A DNA stretch of 64,000 nt from Maledivibacter halophilus. Lineage in GTDB: Bacteria > Bacillota > Clostridia > Peptostreptococcales > Caminicellaceae. Position 1 is the stretch's first letter. Every line of letters starts with the position of its first letter. The notes under the pieces were generated by a model. It was given only the letters and a program-made list of their open reading frames with translations. It ran no database searches and was not told where the DNA came from. The stretch spans positions 388,579 to 452,578 of the forward strand of contig NZ_FUZT01000003.1 of NCBI RefSeq assembly GCF_900167445.1. The letters are read 5' to 3'. A program made the position numbers and the translations under genes. Positions 41,557-50,513 of the stretch are shown here, piece by piece.

Positions 41557-42408
41557 TTATAATCTATTAGCCGATCCAAACCTTTTAATTGTACTTCTTG
41601 CCTCTTCTTTTAATGCTTCTGTGGCAGAACCCAATATATCCATAGTCATTAAATTATCAGGGTTTTCTTTCATATATCTCTTCATTTCATCAATAAAGGC
41701 TTTTCTTAATGCTGTACTTACATTAATTTTACTTACTCCTAATGATATTGCTTTTTTAACATCATTTTCTGGAACTCCACTGCCACCATGCATTACTATT
41801 GGAATATTAACCAATTTTGATATATTATCTAATAATTCAAAATCAAGTTTTGGCTCCCCTACATATAATCCATGGGCTGTTCCAAAGGCTGGTGCAATGC
41901 AGTCAATGCCAGTTCTTTCAACAAAATCCTTTACTAATTCAGGATCTGTTACTTGAACATTATCAACTTTTTCTCCAAATTCAGTTGTTTGACCTATTGT
42001 CCCTAATTCTCCTTCTACAGTAACTCCAACAGCATGAGCCATATCAACTACTTTTTTTGTATTAGTTACATTATCTTCAAATGGAAGAGTAGATCCATCA
42101 TACATTACTGATGTAAATCCACCTCTTATACATTCAGCTGCAGCTTCAAATGATGGTCCATGGTCTAGGTGAATAGCTACTTTTATATCTTTATTTCTTC
42201 CGAAGTTCTCTATTATATCCACAATATTTTTAGCATCAACATATTCAACTTCTTCATAAGCAGCTTGAATAATCAATGGTGATTTTAATTCAGCTGCCAC
42301 TTCAATAAAGCCTTTGTAAAACTCTAGATGTGAACCATTTAATGCTGGTACTGCATATCCATTCTTGTAAGCATCTTCTAATATATCTTTCATAGGTACT
42401 AATTTCAT
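41557..42408 (-). CDS. Class II fructose-bisphosphate/ketose-phosphate aldolase
   Basis: 283 residues. Zinc-dependent aldolase: catalytic Asp and first His in AIHLDHGPSFEAA, VEGELGTIGQTTEFGEK, His ligands in FGTAHGLYVGEP and IVMHGGSGVPEND. The length and context suggest a sugar-specific aldolase (GatY/KbaY/FbaA-like) rather than the housekeeping enzyme; it would split a ketose 1-phosphate or bisphosphate produced by the PTS. Exact substrate cannot be read. Confidence 0.9.
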   Translation of the reverse strand: MKLVPMKDILEDAYKNGYAVPALNGSHLEFYKGFIEVAAELKSPLIIQAAYEEVEYVDAKNIVDIIENFGRNKDIKVAIHLDHGPSFEAAAECIRGGFTSVMYDGSTLPFEDNVTNTKKVVDMAHAVGVTVEGELGTIGQTTEFGEKVDNVQVTDPELVKDFVERTGIDCIAPAFGTAHGLYVGEPKLDFELLDNISKLVNIPIVMHGGSGVPENDVKKAISLGVSKINVSTALRKAFIDEMKRYMKENPDNLMTMDILGSATEALKEEARSTIKRFGSANRL

Positions 42409-42432
42409 TTTATTTTCCTCCTAGAATTGTTA

Positions 42433-42551
42433 AGTGAGCAAATTGCATAATTACCTTGAGTAAAAACTATATATATATCTTTATAATCTGCAAAGATATA
42501 CCACATATATTATGCAATTTTGCCAAGTTAGAATTATGCAATTTCCTCAAT
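42433..42551. repeat. Repeat family B copy inside sugar operon
   Basis: TGAGCAAATTGCATAATTACC at left, ATTATGCAATTTCCTCAATTA at right, in the gap between the RpiR-type regulator and the aldolase gene. Confidence 0.78.
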
Positions 42552-42570
42552 TATTTTATAGTATATAAAT

Positions 42571-43422
42571 TTAATATTTATTATTAGAAAGTACCTCTTC
42601 TCTAATATTCATATCTTTGTATGCGTTACCCATAATGCTTTTGTAAACTAACAAAAATATGGTATCTATAACCGAAAAGGCAGGAACTCTCGTATAACTA
42701 AATTCCTTAAAAAATAATTCTTCATTTGTTACTGTAAATAGTTTGTAATCAGACAAATTTACTAAAGGAGATTTTTTGCTGCTAGTTAAACAGATAGTGG
42801 TTGCTCCCCTCTCTTTAGCTATCTCAAATATCTTCAATATAGATTTTGATGTTCCTGAATTTGATATTCCAAAAGCTATATCATTTTCTGTTAGAGAATA
42901 AGCAGATGAAATTTGCATTTCAGATATAATATCTACATGGCTTCTTATTCCAATCAAGTTGAATTTATACGCTGCATCCATTGCCACAGGCAGTGAATTC
43001 CCTGCTGCATAAAAATAAATGTAGTTACTATTTATTATCTTATCAATGCACATAGTCATCATATTCACATCTAAACTCTCAGACGTCAGCTTTAGTTCTT
43101 CTACTTTATAGCTCATAATACTTTTTATAGAAGATTTTATATCCTTTAAATCTACAGTTGCCGGAATAATGTTATTAGGATTTACGAATTTTTTGGCTAA
43201 AGTCATTTTAAAATGCTGGTATCCATTAAAGCCCAATTTTTTGCAAAATCTAACTATAGTTGCATCACTAACATCACTTTTTTCTGACAATTCTGTAATG
43301 GTCATATTTATTGCCTCTTCTGGAAATTGCAAAACATAGTCTGCAACTTTCTTTTCAGCATCAAACAAAGACTCATAAGCTATTTGTATAGAGTTTAAAA
43401 CATTATTAATCCCTTTATCCAT
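42571..43422 (-). CDS. RpiR/MurR-family regulator
   Basis: 283 residues: N-terminal HTH_6 domain (about 1-77, ITELSEKSDVSDATIVRFCK) and a C-terminal SIS sugar-phosphate domain (about 125-260, IYFYAAGNSLPVAMDAAYKF, FGISNSGTSKSILKIFEIAK). It lies within the PTS operon and probably responds to the sugar phosphate made by it. Candidate operators lie upstream of the IIA gene. Confidence 0.92.
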   Translation of the reverse strand: MDKGINNVLNSIQIAYESLFDAEKKVADYVLQFPEEAINMTITELSEKSDVSDATIVRFCKKLGFNGYQHFKMTLAKKFVNPNNIIPATVDLKDIKSSIKSIMSYKVEELKLTSESLDVNMMTMCIDKIINSNYIYFYAAGNSLPVAMDAAYKFNLIGIRSHVDIISEMQISSAYSLTENDIAFGISNSGTSKSILKIFEIAKERGATTICLTSSKKSPLVNLSDYKLFTVTNEELFFKEFSYTRVPAFSVIDTIFLLVYKSIMGNAYKDMNIREEVLSNNKY

Positions 43423-43455
43423 TTACACTCTCCTTTACTTTTAAAATTTTTTTGC

Positions 43456-43494
43456 TAATTTAGCAAATTAGAGTTATGCAATTTTCTCAATTAA
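43456..43494. repeat. Solo end of repeat family B
   Basis: AGCAAATTAGAGTTATGCAATTTTCTCAATTA between the PTS IIC and rpiR-type genes. Confidence 0.6.
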
Positions 43495-43499
43495 TATCT

Positions 43500-44594
43500 C
43501 TATAAATTAAATTTAACAGTATCCATATCAATATCTGCTTCGTTATCATCATCTATGATTGCTTCATCTATATCAACTGGTTTTTTCAATACTAATAGTA
43601 CAATGGCTGTGGCAAAGGACCCTATTAATAGACTTAACATAAAGTATCCTGCTTTTACTGCAGGCATAGTAGGCAATACAAATAATCCTCCTGCTGGTAT
43701 ACCTGCGTTTGCCCCAAATAGCATACAAAATCCTCCTCCTATTGCACCACCAACACCTGTAGCAATAACACATTTGATAACATCATTCATAACAATAGGT
43801 AAAGATCCTTCTGTTATTTGAGCAAGGCCCATTGGAAAAGCTGATTTCAATGTTTCAATTTCTTGTTTAGTATATATTCTTTTCTTAATCAATTTAGAAA
43901 TAAAGTAAGCTATTGTCATACCTATGGGAGTAACCATAGAAGCCAAAATGAGAACAGTAATTGGCTCTTTAATTCCTTCATAAAACAAACCTAATGCAAA
44001 GGCAAATACTACTTTATTAATAGCACCACCATAATCAATTGATGCAAAAACCCCAATAATCATACCATAAATGAATTTTGATTGACTATCTAGACCTTTT
44101 AAATAATTGGTTAATATTTCTGTAAGACCTCTTACTGGTATACCAATAACATAAAACATTATTAATCCTGATACAGCAGAAGCACTTAATGGTATAATAA
44201 GTGTTGGTAATAATCCTTCGGCCCAGTAGGGAACTTTTATACTCCTAATTAAGAAAACCGTAATATATCCTGCTATATATCCTCCAAGAAACCCCCCAAG
44301 GAATCCTGCTCCAACAGCATTTGCAACTAAACCAACAATCATTCCTGGAGCAATCCCTGGCTTATCTGCAATGGAATAAGATATACCAGTAGATACAACC
44401 ATTGGCAACAACGTTAATCCCATTATACCCATAGTAGAAAAAGCATCAAATATAGTAAAACTTTTGCTAAAATCCGTAATATTCTGACCAGACCCAAAAT
44501 TACCAATTACAAGTAAAAATCCTGAGCCCACAACAATTGGAATTAAAAAAGATATAGCTGTCATTGCATGTTTTTTTAAATCACTAATTTTCAT
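43500..44594 (-). CDS. PTS fructose-type EIIC component
   Basis: 364 residues from the ATG at 44592-44594 (GGAGGAGTTATTG upstream). Nine or so membrane segments; begins LKKHAMTAISFLIPIVVGSG, includes GFLGGFLGGYIAGY and a GGAIGGGFCMLFGANAGIPA loop typical of fructose-family EIIC. It forms a PTS with the IIB and IIA genes upstream. Confidence 0.92.
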   Translation of the reverse strand: MKISDLKKHAMTAISFLIPIVVGSGFLLVIGNFGSGQNITDFSKSFTIFDAFSTMGIMGLTLLPMVVSTGISYSIADKPGIAPGMIVGLVANAVGAGFLGGFLGGYIAGYITVFLIRSIKVPYWAEGLLPTLIIPLSASAVSGLIMFYVIGIPVRGLTEILTNYLKGLDSQSKFIYGMIIGVFASIDYGGAINKVVFAFALGLFYEGIKEPITVLILASMVTPIGMTIAYFISKLIKKRIYTKQEIETLKSAFPMGLAQITEGSLPIVMNDVIKCVIATGVGGAIGGGFCMLFGANAGIPAGGLFVLPTMPAVKAGYFMLSLLIGSFATAIVLLVLKKPVDIDEAIIDDDNEADIDMDTVKFNL

Positions 44595-44616
44595 CAATAA
44601 CTCCTCCTATTGTTAG

Positions 44617-44741
44617 TTAATGAAATTGCATAATTACCTCTTGTAAAAATTACCTAATATATCCAAATTTAAATTTTCTAGAAATCTGCCATATATATTA
44701 TGCAATTGTCCCAAATTTAAATTGTTCAATTATCTCAATTA
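44617..44741. repeat. Repeat family B copy between IIB and IIC genes
   Basis: TTAATGAAATTGCATAATTACC at left; right end TTGAGATAATTGAACAATTT in reverse complement. The outer right end begins directly after the TAA stop codon of the IIB gene. Confidence 0.75.
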
Positions 44742-45050
44742 TTTCGTAACTACACTTTCTATTTTTTTTATAAGTTTTTTAGGAGATTTAATTACAGTAT
44801 CAGTTGAAACTTCAACTGTTTTCTTTCCTTTAAATCTTTCCATATCATTTATTTTTATATCAGCTGCAATAATCACAACATCAGCTTCTTTGATATCCTT
44901 TTCCTGAAGCTTATCTTTTACCCCAATAATTCCTTGAGTTTCGATATGTACTTCATGTCCTAAACTTTCGGCAGCACTTACCAACTTTTCTTTTGCGATA
45001 TAAGTATGAGCAATGCCAGCGGCACAAGCAGCAACACCTACAATTTTCAT
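44739..45050 (-). CDS. PTS fructose-type EIIB component
   Basis: 103 residues. Phosphocysteine in VAACAAGIAHTYIAKEKL (Cys about residue 9, after VGVAAC). Accepts the phosphate from IIA and passes it to the sugar at IIC. Its stop codon touches a repeat B end. Confidence 0.93.
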   Translation of the reverse strand: MKIVGVAACAAGIAHTYIAKEKLVSAAESLGHEVHIETQGIIGVKDKLQEKDIKEADVVIIAADIKINDMERFKGKKTVEVSTDTVIKSPKKLIKKIESVVTK

Positions 45051-45067
45051 TATTATAACCCTCCAAT

Positions 45068-45517
45068 TTAGATAAATACTTTTTTTATATCTTCAACTGA
45101 TTTAGCCTCTAATAATTTTTCTACTGCTTCCTCCTTTCCTAGCTTAGAAGCTACTTCAGCTAATAACATCAAATGTTTTTCAGCATTTTCATTGTCATTA
45201 CCTACAGCAAATAGAAAAACAATTTTAACTCCCTTATCATCTAATGTTTCCCATTCAATTTCTTGCTTTAACTTTCCAATTGCCACACCTATTTCTTTAA
45301 CTGAATCACTCCTTCCATGAGGAATTGCTATATAATTTCCTATACCTGTGCTTCCAAGAGATTCTCGATGATAGATATCTTTTTTAAAAGATTCTATATC
45401 ATCAATATAGCCAGCAATCTTTAATTTTCCTGATAATTCATCAATAGCTTCATCCTTATTCTTTGATAACATGTCAATACAAATAAGCCTGTCGTCTAAT
45501 ATTTTACTTAAATCCAT
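45068..45517 (-). CDS. PTS fructose/mannitol-type EIIA component
   Basis: 149 residues from the ATG at 45515-45517 (GAGGTGCTTTTT upstream). Active-site His in GIGNYIAIPHGRSDSVKEIG. First gene of the operon IIA-IIB-IIC-rpiR-aldolase-isomerase-kinase. Confidence 0.93.
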   Translation of the reverse strand: MDLSKILDDRLICIDMLSKNKDEAIDELSGKLKIAGYIDDIESFKKDIYHRESLGSTGIGNYIAIPHGRSDSVKEIGVAIGKLKQEIEWETLDDKGVKIVFLFAVGNDNENAEKHLMLLAEVASKLGKEEAVEKLLEAKSVEDIKKVFI

Positions 45518-45578
45518 AAAAAGCACCTCAAATCTTATATTTTTAATATTGCTAGAATAAATACTGAAATAAATCTCA

Positions 45579-45628
45579 CGAAAAATATTTTTTCGTATTT
45601 ATGTGTTAACGCAAAAATATTTTTTACA
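45579..45628. promoter_or_regulatory. Two palindromic candidate operators upstream of PTS operon
   Basis: CGAAAAATATTTTTTCG (45579-45595) and GCAAAAATATTTTTTACA (45611-45628) are similar AT-centred dyads just downstream of the promoter, well placed for repression, probably by the operon's RpiR protein. Confidence 0.55.
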
Positions 45629-45633
45629 TAATC

Positions 45634-45661
45634 ATTATAACATTTCATATTTATATGTCAA
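45634..45661 (-). promoter_or_regulatory. Sigma-A promoter of PTS operon
   Basis: TTGACA (45661-45656) and TATAAT (45639-45634) with a 16-bp spacer on the minus strand. Confidence 0.75.
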
Positions 45662-45689
45662 TCTAATTTTTATCTTTTGCTTCTTAAGG

Positions 45690-45742
45690 GAAGAAAACCT
45701 CAGAGGCTACTTCCTTTCTTAAGTTTTATTGGCGTATATCTG
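45690..45742. repeat. Partial repeat family A copy
   Basis: GAAAACCTCAGAGGCTACTTCC and TTAAGTTTTATTGGCGTATATC match the right third of the A copies at 38873 and 54701. Confidence 0.7.
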
Positions 45743-45877
45743 TAATTTAGGTATAATAAAAATAATAGTAAAAGTATTTTATGAAAATACTGACTGGCGG
45801 TTCTGGATTACTAATTATTTCTTTAGGTTTTTCTTTGAAGTTAAAAAACTTAAGAACACAGTATTGGAGGTAACAAA

Positions 45878-46549
45878 ATGAGTGATAAAAAGATATTAAT
45901 AGTTGAAGATGAAAGCAGAATGAGAAGGCTAATTTCTGATTATTTGAAAAAGGAAGGCTATAGCATTATTGAAGCCGACAATGGTAAAAAGGCCATTGAT
46001 ATTTTCAGCTCTGAAAAAATCGATTTGATTATATTAGATATTATGATGCCAAAGTATGACGGCTGGACGGTTTGTAGAGAAATACGGAAAATATCCAATA
46101 TACCTATAATAATGCTTACAGCTAGAAGCGAGGAATCCGATGAGTTATTTGGATTTGAGCTTGGAGCCGATGAATATATTACTAAGCCCTTTAGTCCTAA
46201 AATTTTAGTGGCAAGGGTAAAAGCTCTTTTAAAAAGATCTTATATGGAGGAAGAAAAGATATCCTATGACGGCTTGGAAATAGATGTTAATGGACATAGG
46301 GTTTTTATTGAAGGCAGAGAAATTGAAATGACTCCAAAGGAATATGAATTGCTAATTTTTATGACTCAAAACAAGGGAGCAGCCCTTAGTAGGGAGCAAA
46401 TACTCAACAGCGTATGGGGCTATGACTACTTTGGAGACTTAAGAACTGTAGATACCCATATAAAGAGGCTTCGAATGAAGCTGGAAAATAAGAGCAATTA
46501 TATTCAAACCGTAAGAGGTGTTGGATACAGATTTGAGGTGGATAAATGA
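45878..46549 (+). CDS. OmpR-family response regulator
   Basis: 223 residues: receiver domain with phosphoacceptor Asp about residue 54 (IILDIMMPKYDG) and Lys in EYITKPFSPK; C-terminal winged helix (about 125-220, TPKEYELLIFM, RTVDTHIKRLRMKL). Overlaps the kinase gene by 4 bp (ATGA), so they are translationally coupled. Confidence 0.95.
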   Translation: MSDKKILIVEDESRMRRLISDYLKKEGYSIIEADNGKKAIDIFSSEKIDLIILDIMMPKYDGWTVCREIRKISNIPIIMLTARSEESDELFGFELGADEYITKPFSPKILVARVKALLKRSYMEEEKISYDGLEIDVNGHRVFIEGREIEMTPKEYELLIFMTQNKGAALSREQILNSVWGYDYFGDLRTVDTHIKRLRMKLENKSNYIQTVRGVGYRFEVDK

Positions 46550-48012
46550 AAAATTCTATAGGTAAAAAACTGTTTATTGGAATTGCTTTCTTTGCTTTAA
46601 TAATAGTTTCTCTTTCATGGCTTTTAAACACTAAGTATTTGGAGGATTACTATTTAGACAAGAAAAAAGACAGCCTCTTTGAATATGCCCAGGATATTCA
46701 AAGAGATTATAAGGGTAATATCGATTCTATTGATGAAAGAATTGCAAATATTGAAAATTCCATAGGGGGAAGCATAACAATAATAGATGAAAATGGCAGT
46801 GAAATATATTCTTCAGTATTTACCCAAGGAAGAGGTGGAAGAGGTCGTTGGAGCGTAGGTGGTATTAGTCTTTTGACCAATGAAGGAATCAGAAGGGTCT
46901 TAAATGGAGAAACGACCTTGGAAAGCTATATCCATCCTAGATTTAATACAATGTCCTTCCTATTGGCTTCTCCTTTAACAAATGGTCATATATTAATTAT
47001 GGAAGCCCCAGTTTCATCTATTAAAGAAAGTGTAGAAATAGCCAAGAGCTTTCATATCTATATTGGAATAATTTCTCTTTTAATCGGAACTATACTTGCC
47101 TTTATTTTTTCTAAAATATTTACAAAACCTATAGTTGAGCTTAATAACGTGGCTAAAAGCATGTCTAAGCTGGACTTTAGCAAAAAATATATTGTTAAAA
47201 ATAATGATGAAATAGATCAGCTTGGAAAAACTATAAACTATTTATCCGACAAGCTTGATACTTCCATTACAGAGCTTAATATGGCTAATAAAAAGCTTAA
47301 GGCTGATATAGAAAAGGAAAGACAGCTTGAAAAGCTTAGGAAGGAATTTATTTCAAGTGTTTCCCATGAGCTTAAAACACCTATAGCCCTTATACAGGGT
47401 TATAGTGAAGGTTTAAAGGATTCTGTAATAGAGGATGAAGAAGACAAAAACTTTTATTGCGATGTAATAATCGATGAGGCAAATAAAATGGACAAATTAG
47501 TTAAAGATTTACTTAATCTATCCCAACTGGAATCTGGTTATTATCAACTTCAGAAGGAATCCTTTAACATCTATGATTTAGTTAAAAATATTATTGATAA
47601 ATTTCACCCTATACTTAATGAAAAAAATATTAGTCTTAAAGTAAATTCCGATAATAAAAAATTAAAAATTTGTGGTGATCTTTCTAGGATAGAACAGGTT
47701 CTTGTGAACTTTATCAACAATGCAATAAATCATGTTGACGATAGAAAAACTATAAAGATAAATATCAAGGATCATGCTCAAAAGGTTAAAGTAGAGATAA
47801 TAAATACCGGCGAAATCATATCTGGTGATGAAATAGATAAAATATGGGATAGCTTTTATAAGGTAGATAAGTCCAGAGCTAGGGAATATGGTGGAACGGG
47901 ACTTGGACTATCTATAGTAAAGGAAATTTTAAAGCTTCATAATAGTTCCTTTGGTGTAGTTAATGTAGATGGTGGTGTTAAGTTCTGGTTTGAGATGGAT
48001 AAGGTATGCTAG
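46546..48012 (+). CDS. Sensor histidine kinase
   Basis: 488 residues. Two membrane segments (about 10-27 and 171-190) flank an extracytoplasmic sensor region (about 28-170) with a Gly/Arg-rich loop (TQGRGGRGRW). HAMP about 190-243, HisKA with His 274 (SSVSHELKTP), and HATPase_c (NNAINH, GGTGLGLSIVKEIL). Partner of the preceding regulator. Confidence 0.95.
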   Translation: MKNSIGKKLFIGIAFFALIIVSLSWLLNTKYLEDYYLDKKKDSLFEYAQDIQRDYKGNIDSIDERIANIENSIGGSITIIDENGSEIYSSVFTQGRGGRGRWSVGGISLLTNEGIRRVLNGETTLESYIHPRFNTMSFLLASPLTNGHILIMEAPVSSIKESVEIAKSFHIYIGIISLLIGTILAFIFSKIFTKPIVELNNVAKSMSKLDFSKKYIVKNNDEIDQLGKTINYLSDKLDTSITELNMANKKLKADIEKERQLEKLRKEFISSVSHELKTPIALIQGYSEGLKDSVIEDEEDKNFYCDVIIDEANKMDKLVKDLLNLSQLESGYYQLQKESFNIYDLVKNIIDKFHPILNEKNISLKVNSDNKKLKICGDLSRIEQVLVNFINNAINHVDDRKTIKINIKDHAQKVKVEIINTGEIISGDEIDKIWDSFYKVDKSRAREYGGTGLGLSIVKEILKLHNSSFGVVNVDGGVKFWFEMDKVC

Positions 48013-48032
48013 GATGTAAATAGGGGGATCAT

Positions 48033-48305
48033 ATGAAAAAAGATAAAAATATTAAAGACTTAAAGGACTGGCAATCAAAGCAGTATAGTCCAGGAAATTT
48101 TATAGGTACTGGCAAGGTTCCTAGACCATTATTGGGACTATCCAAATTTCCCAAGATATTAATTGGCATCGGAATATTTTCTTTGATTTTGGCTTTATTC
48201 TTTTTGCTTAAGAAGGCTTGGCTTTTTTCTTTATTTCATTTTATTTTCGGCATATTATTCTTTTATGGAGGTATTACAAGGATTATTGAGAAAAATAAGA
48301 AATAA
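48033..48305 (+). CDS. Small two-helix membrane protein
   Basis: 90 residues; soluble first half, then two hydrophobic segments (about 42-62 and 65-82). No family recognised. It begins 20 bp after the kinase gene and is probably in the same operon. Confidence 0.7.
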   Translation: MKKDKNIKDLKDWQSKQYSPGNFIGTGKVPRPLLGLSKFPKILIGIGIFSLILALFFLLKKAWLFSLFHFIFGILFFYGGITRIIEKNKK

Positions 48306-48368
48306 AAATTTCAATTGTGGATAAATTTTGCTTTTAAGCTAATTCATCCACAAAAGCTATATGGTCTC

Positions 48369-48404
48369 AGCAAGTATGTGGATTATTTCATGCTTGCTTT
48401 TTTG
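48369..48404 (+). terminator. Terminator of two-component operon
   Basis: AGCAAG-ATG / CAT-CTTGCT stem followed by TTTTT; an upstream dyad TTGTGGATAA / TTCATCCACAA adds to it. Confidence 0.75.
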
Positions 48405-48475
48405 TTTTACTATGGGAAATCTATATAGATTTGTGATTCTGAAATTTTATAAAAACTTCAAATTTACATATAGTG

Positions 48476-48507
48476 TTCACATAATTGTCACATTAGGATT
48501 TTATAAT
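48476..48507 (+). promoter_or_regulatory. Possible response-regulator direct repeat and promoter
   Basis: TTCACA (48476) and GTCACA (48487) are spaced 11 bp, one helical turn, overlapping the -35 position of a TATAAT at 48502-48507. This is the usual layout for OmpR-family activation; binding by the adjacent regulator is inferred. Confidence 0.45.
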
Positions 48508-48553
48508 GAAGTCAAGATAAAAAAATAAATCAAATTTGAAAGGAGAAATTTTT

Positions 48554-49018
48554 ATGAAAAAATTATTAAGTTTAGTATTAGTAGGAGGTCTTGTATTATC
48601 AGTAGGGATTGTTTCCTTTGCAGGTTCACTTTCAACACCAGCAGAGATTTATGGAAATCTTACTGGAAAAACTGTAGAAGAAGCCTATGAGCTTAGAGGA
48701 AATGACAAGACATTTGGACAATTGGCACAGGATGCAGGAGTTTATGATAAGTTTAAAGATTCTTTTCTAGAAAGTAAAAAGGAAGTACTTGCTGATAGAG
48801 TGGAAAAAGGAACAATTACTCAAGAAAAAGCTGATGAAATAGTAAAGCTAATGGAAACAAACTGTGATGGAACTGGCAGCCAGCGTCTAGGTCAAAAATA
48901 TGGAATAGGTTTTGGAAATGGAAATGGTCAAGGTAAAGGCCTTGGCGGAGGTCTTGGAAAAGGTCTTGGTAGAGGTAATGGAGCTGGTAGAGGAAATGGT
49001 TTTGGAAGAAATCAATAG
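48554..49018 (+). CDS. Secreted protein with Gly-rich tail
   Basis: 154 residues from ATG 48554 (AAAGGAGAAATTTTT upstream). Signal peptide about 1-23 (MKKLLSLVLVGGLVLSVGIV, then SFA). A helical middle (about 30-105) resembles the DUF2680-type envelope stress proteins of Clostridia. The last 45 residues are a low-complexity G/N/R/K tail (GNGNGQGKGLGGGLGKGLGR). Possible target of the preceding two-component system. Function unknown. Confidence 0.75.
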   Translation: MKKLLSLVLVGGLVLSVGIVSFAGSLSTPAEIYGNLTGKTVEEAYELRGNDKTFGQLAQDAGVYDKFKDSFLESKKEVLADRVEKGTITQEKADEIVKLMETNCDGTGSQRLGQKYGIGFGNGNGQGKGLGGGLGKGLGRGNGAGRGNGFGRNQ

Positions 49019-49078
49019 AAATATTACTTAGGCCCCTGAATTTCAGGGGCTCTCATATTTATGAAAGGGGTTTTTCAT

Positions 49079-49936
49079 ATGAAAAGAAGAACAAAAAAGA
49101 AAATATCCATTCGTACTATTATGCAAGTCTTCTTTTTTATTCTAATTGCAATAATAGCATATAATCATTATTTATTTGATATTGGAAAGGGAATTAAATT
49201 TCTTTCTTCAGCTTCTGTCCATGCAATATGTCCCTTTGGTGGAATTGAATCTATTTATCAATATTTAACTACTGGAACATTAGTTAAAAAAATCCATGAA
49301 TCATCTATTATTTTAATGTATATAAGTTTTCTTTTAGCAGTCTTATTTGGCCCTGTTCTCTGCGGATGGGTTTGTCCCTTAGGAAGTATACAAGAGTGGT
49401 TTGGTAAAATAGGTAAAAAAATTTTTAAAAGTAGATTTAATAAGTTCATACCATATAAATATGACAGGCACCTAAGATTTTTACGATATTTTGTATTAAT
49501 ATTTGTGATATACATGACGGCTACATCAGGAGATTTAATCTTTAATGAAGTAGATCCCTACAGTGCTCTTTTTCATCTGTGGAGCAGTGATTTAGCCATA
49601 GGAGGATTAATAGTTCTTATTATAACCTTAACCGCTTCATTATTTGTTGAAAGACCATGGTGCAAATATGCTTGTCCCTATGGTGCCCTTTTAGGTATAA
49701 CTAATTCATTTAGAATTTTTAAGATCAGAAGAAACTCAAAAAGCTGTATTTCATGCAATAAATGTGACAATGCTTGCCCTATGAATATTAAAGTCTCTAA
49801 AACAGAGGTGGTTAAAGATCATCAATGTATAAGCTGCATGAAATGTACTTCTGAAGAAGCTTGTCCAATAGGAGATACTGTTGAGTTTACAGTCCCAAAG
49901 ATTAATCAAAAGGAGGTAAAGATACATGAAAATTAA
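49079..49936 (+). CDS. NapH-like membrane ferredoxin protein
   Basis: 285 residues from ATG 49079 (AAAGGGG upstream). Five membrane segments, two membrane-side cysteine motifs (CGWVCPLGSIQEW and CKYACPYGALLG) and two C-terminal 4Fe-4S motifs (CISCNKCDNACPMNIKV, CISCMKCTSEEACP). Membrane electron-transfer protein of the NapH/CcoG/RnfB-like group; partner and substrate are not evident. Confidence 0.87.
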   Translation: MKRRTKKKISIRTIMQVFFFILIAIIAYNHYLFDIGKGIKFLSSASVHAICPFGGIESIYQYLTTGTLVKKIHESSIILMYISFLLAVLFGPVLCGWVCPLGSIQEWFGKIGKKIFKSRFNKFIPYKYDRHLRFLRYFVLIFVIYMTATSGDLIFNEVDPYSALFHLWSSDLAIGGLIVLIITLTASLFVERPWCKYACPYGALLGITNSFRIFKIRRNSKSCISCNKCDNACPMNIKVSKTEVVKDHQCISCMKCTSEEACPIGDTVEFTVPKINQKEVKIHEN

Positions 49937-50417
49937 ATCCACCTTCCTTTGTGTGACAATTATTGTTATTATATTTGGTGGAATATTTATATCATCAGCC
50001 CTAAATATATGGAAAACTACAGCCTCTAAAATACCAGAAAAAATTACTGAGGGAGACTTTACTGGATCCTATGATCCCGCTGATATAAGAGGCTCCTACT
50101 CCTTTAATGATATTAGTAAAACATTTAATATTCCCCTTGAAAACTTAAAAGAGGCCTTTGGCTTACCTGATGATATTGACCCTTCAACCTTTAAAAATAA
50201 AGATTTAAAGGAATTATATGAGGATTTGGAGGAAGAAATAGAAATAGGTAATTCCTCGGTAAAGCTTTTCGTTTCTTTATATACTGGATTACCCTACGAT
50301 ATGGATGAAGAAGTTTATCTACCCCAAAAAGCTGTAGACATACTGAAGAATAGAAATTCTTTATCTAAGGAACAAATAGAATATCTAGATAATCATACTG
50401 TAAATAATTTGAATTAA
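49926..50417 (+). CDS. Membrane-anchored partner of NapH-like protein
   Basis: 163 residues, overlapping the preceding gene by 11 bp. One N-terminal membrane anchor (about 7-27) and an extracytoplasmic acidic domain containing DPADIRGSYSFNDISKTFNI and LPDDIDPSTFKNKDLKELYE. The motif is familiar from proteins next to clostridial NapH-like genes, but I cannot name a function. Confidence 0.75.
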   Translation: MKIKSTFLCVTIIVIIFGGIFISSALNIWKTTASKIPEKITEGDFTGSYDPADIRGSYSFNDISKTFNIPLENLKEAFGLPDDIDPSTFKNKDLKELYEDLEEEIEIGNSSVKLFVSLYTGLPYDMDEEVYLPQKAVDILKNRNSLSKEQIEYLDNHTVNNLN

Positions 50418-50465
50418 AAATAAACTTTATTCTCCTTTTAACTATGGAGGATAAAGTTTATTTTC
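50416..50465 (+). terminator. Terminator of ferredoxin operon
   Basis: AATAAACTTTATTCTCC / GGAGGATAAAGTTTATT stem followed by TTC. Confidence 0.75.
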
Positions 50466-50488
50466 ATAGGTTATAATTTTTCATAATG

Positions 50489-50513
50489 TGAGGAAGGTAA
50501 TTATGCAATTTGA
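50489..50513. repeat. Solo degenerate end of repeat family B
   Basis: GAAGGTAATTATGCAATTTGA; its outer end abuts the TAA stop codon of the GDT1-type gene. Confidence 0.55.
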
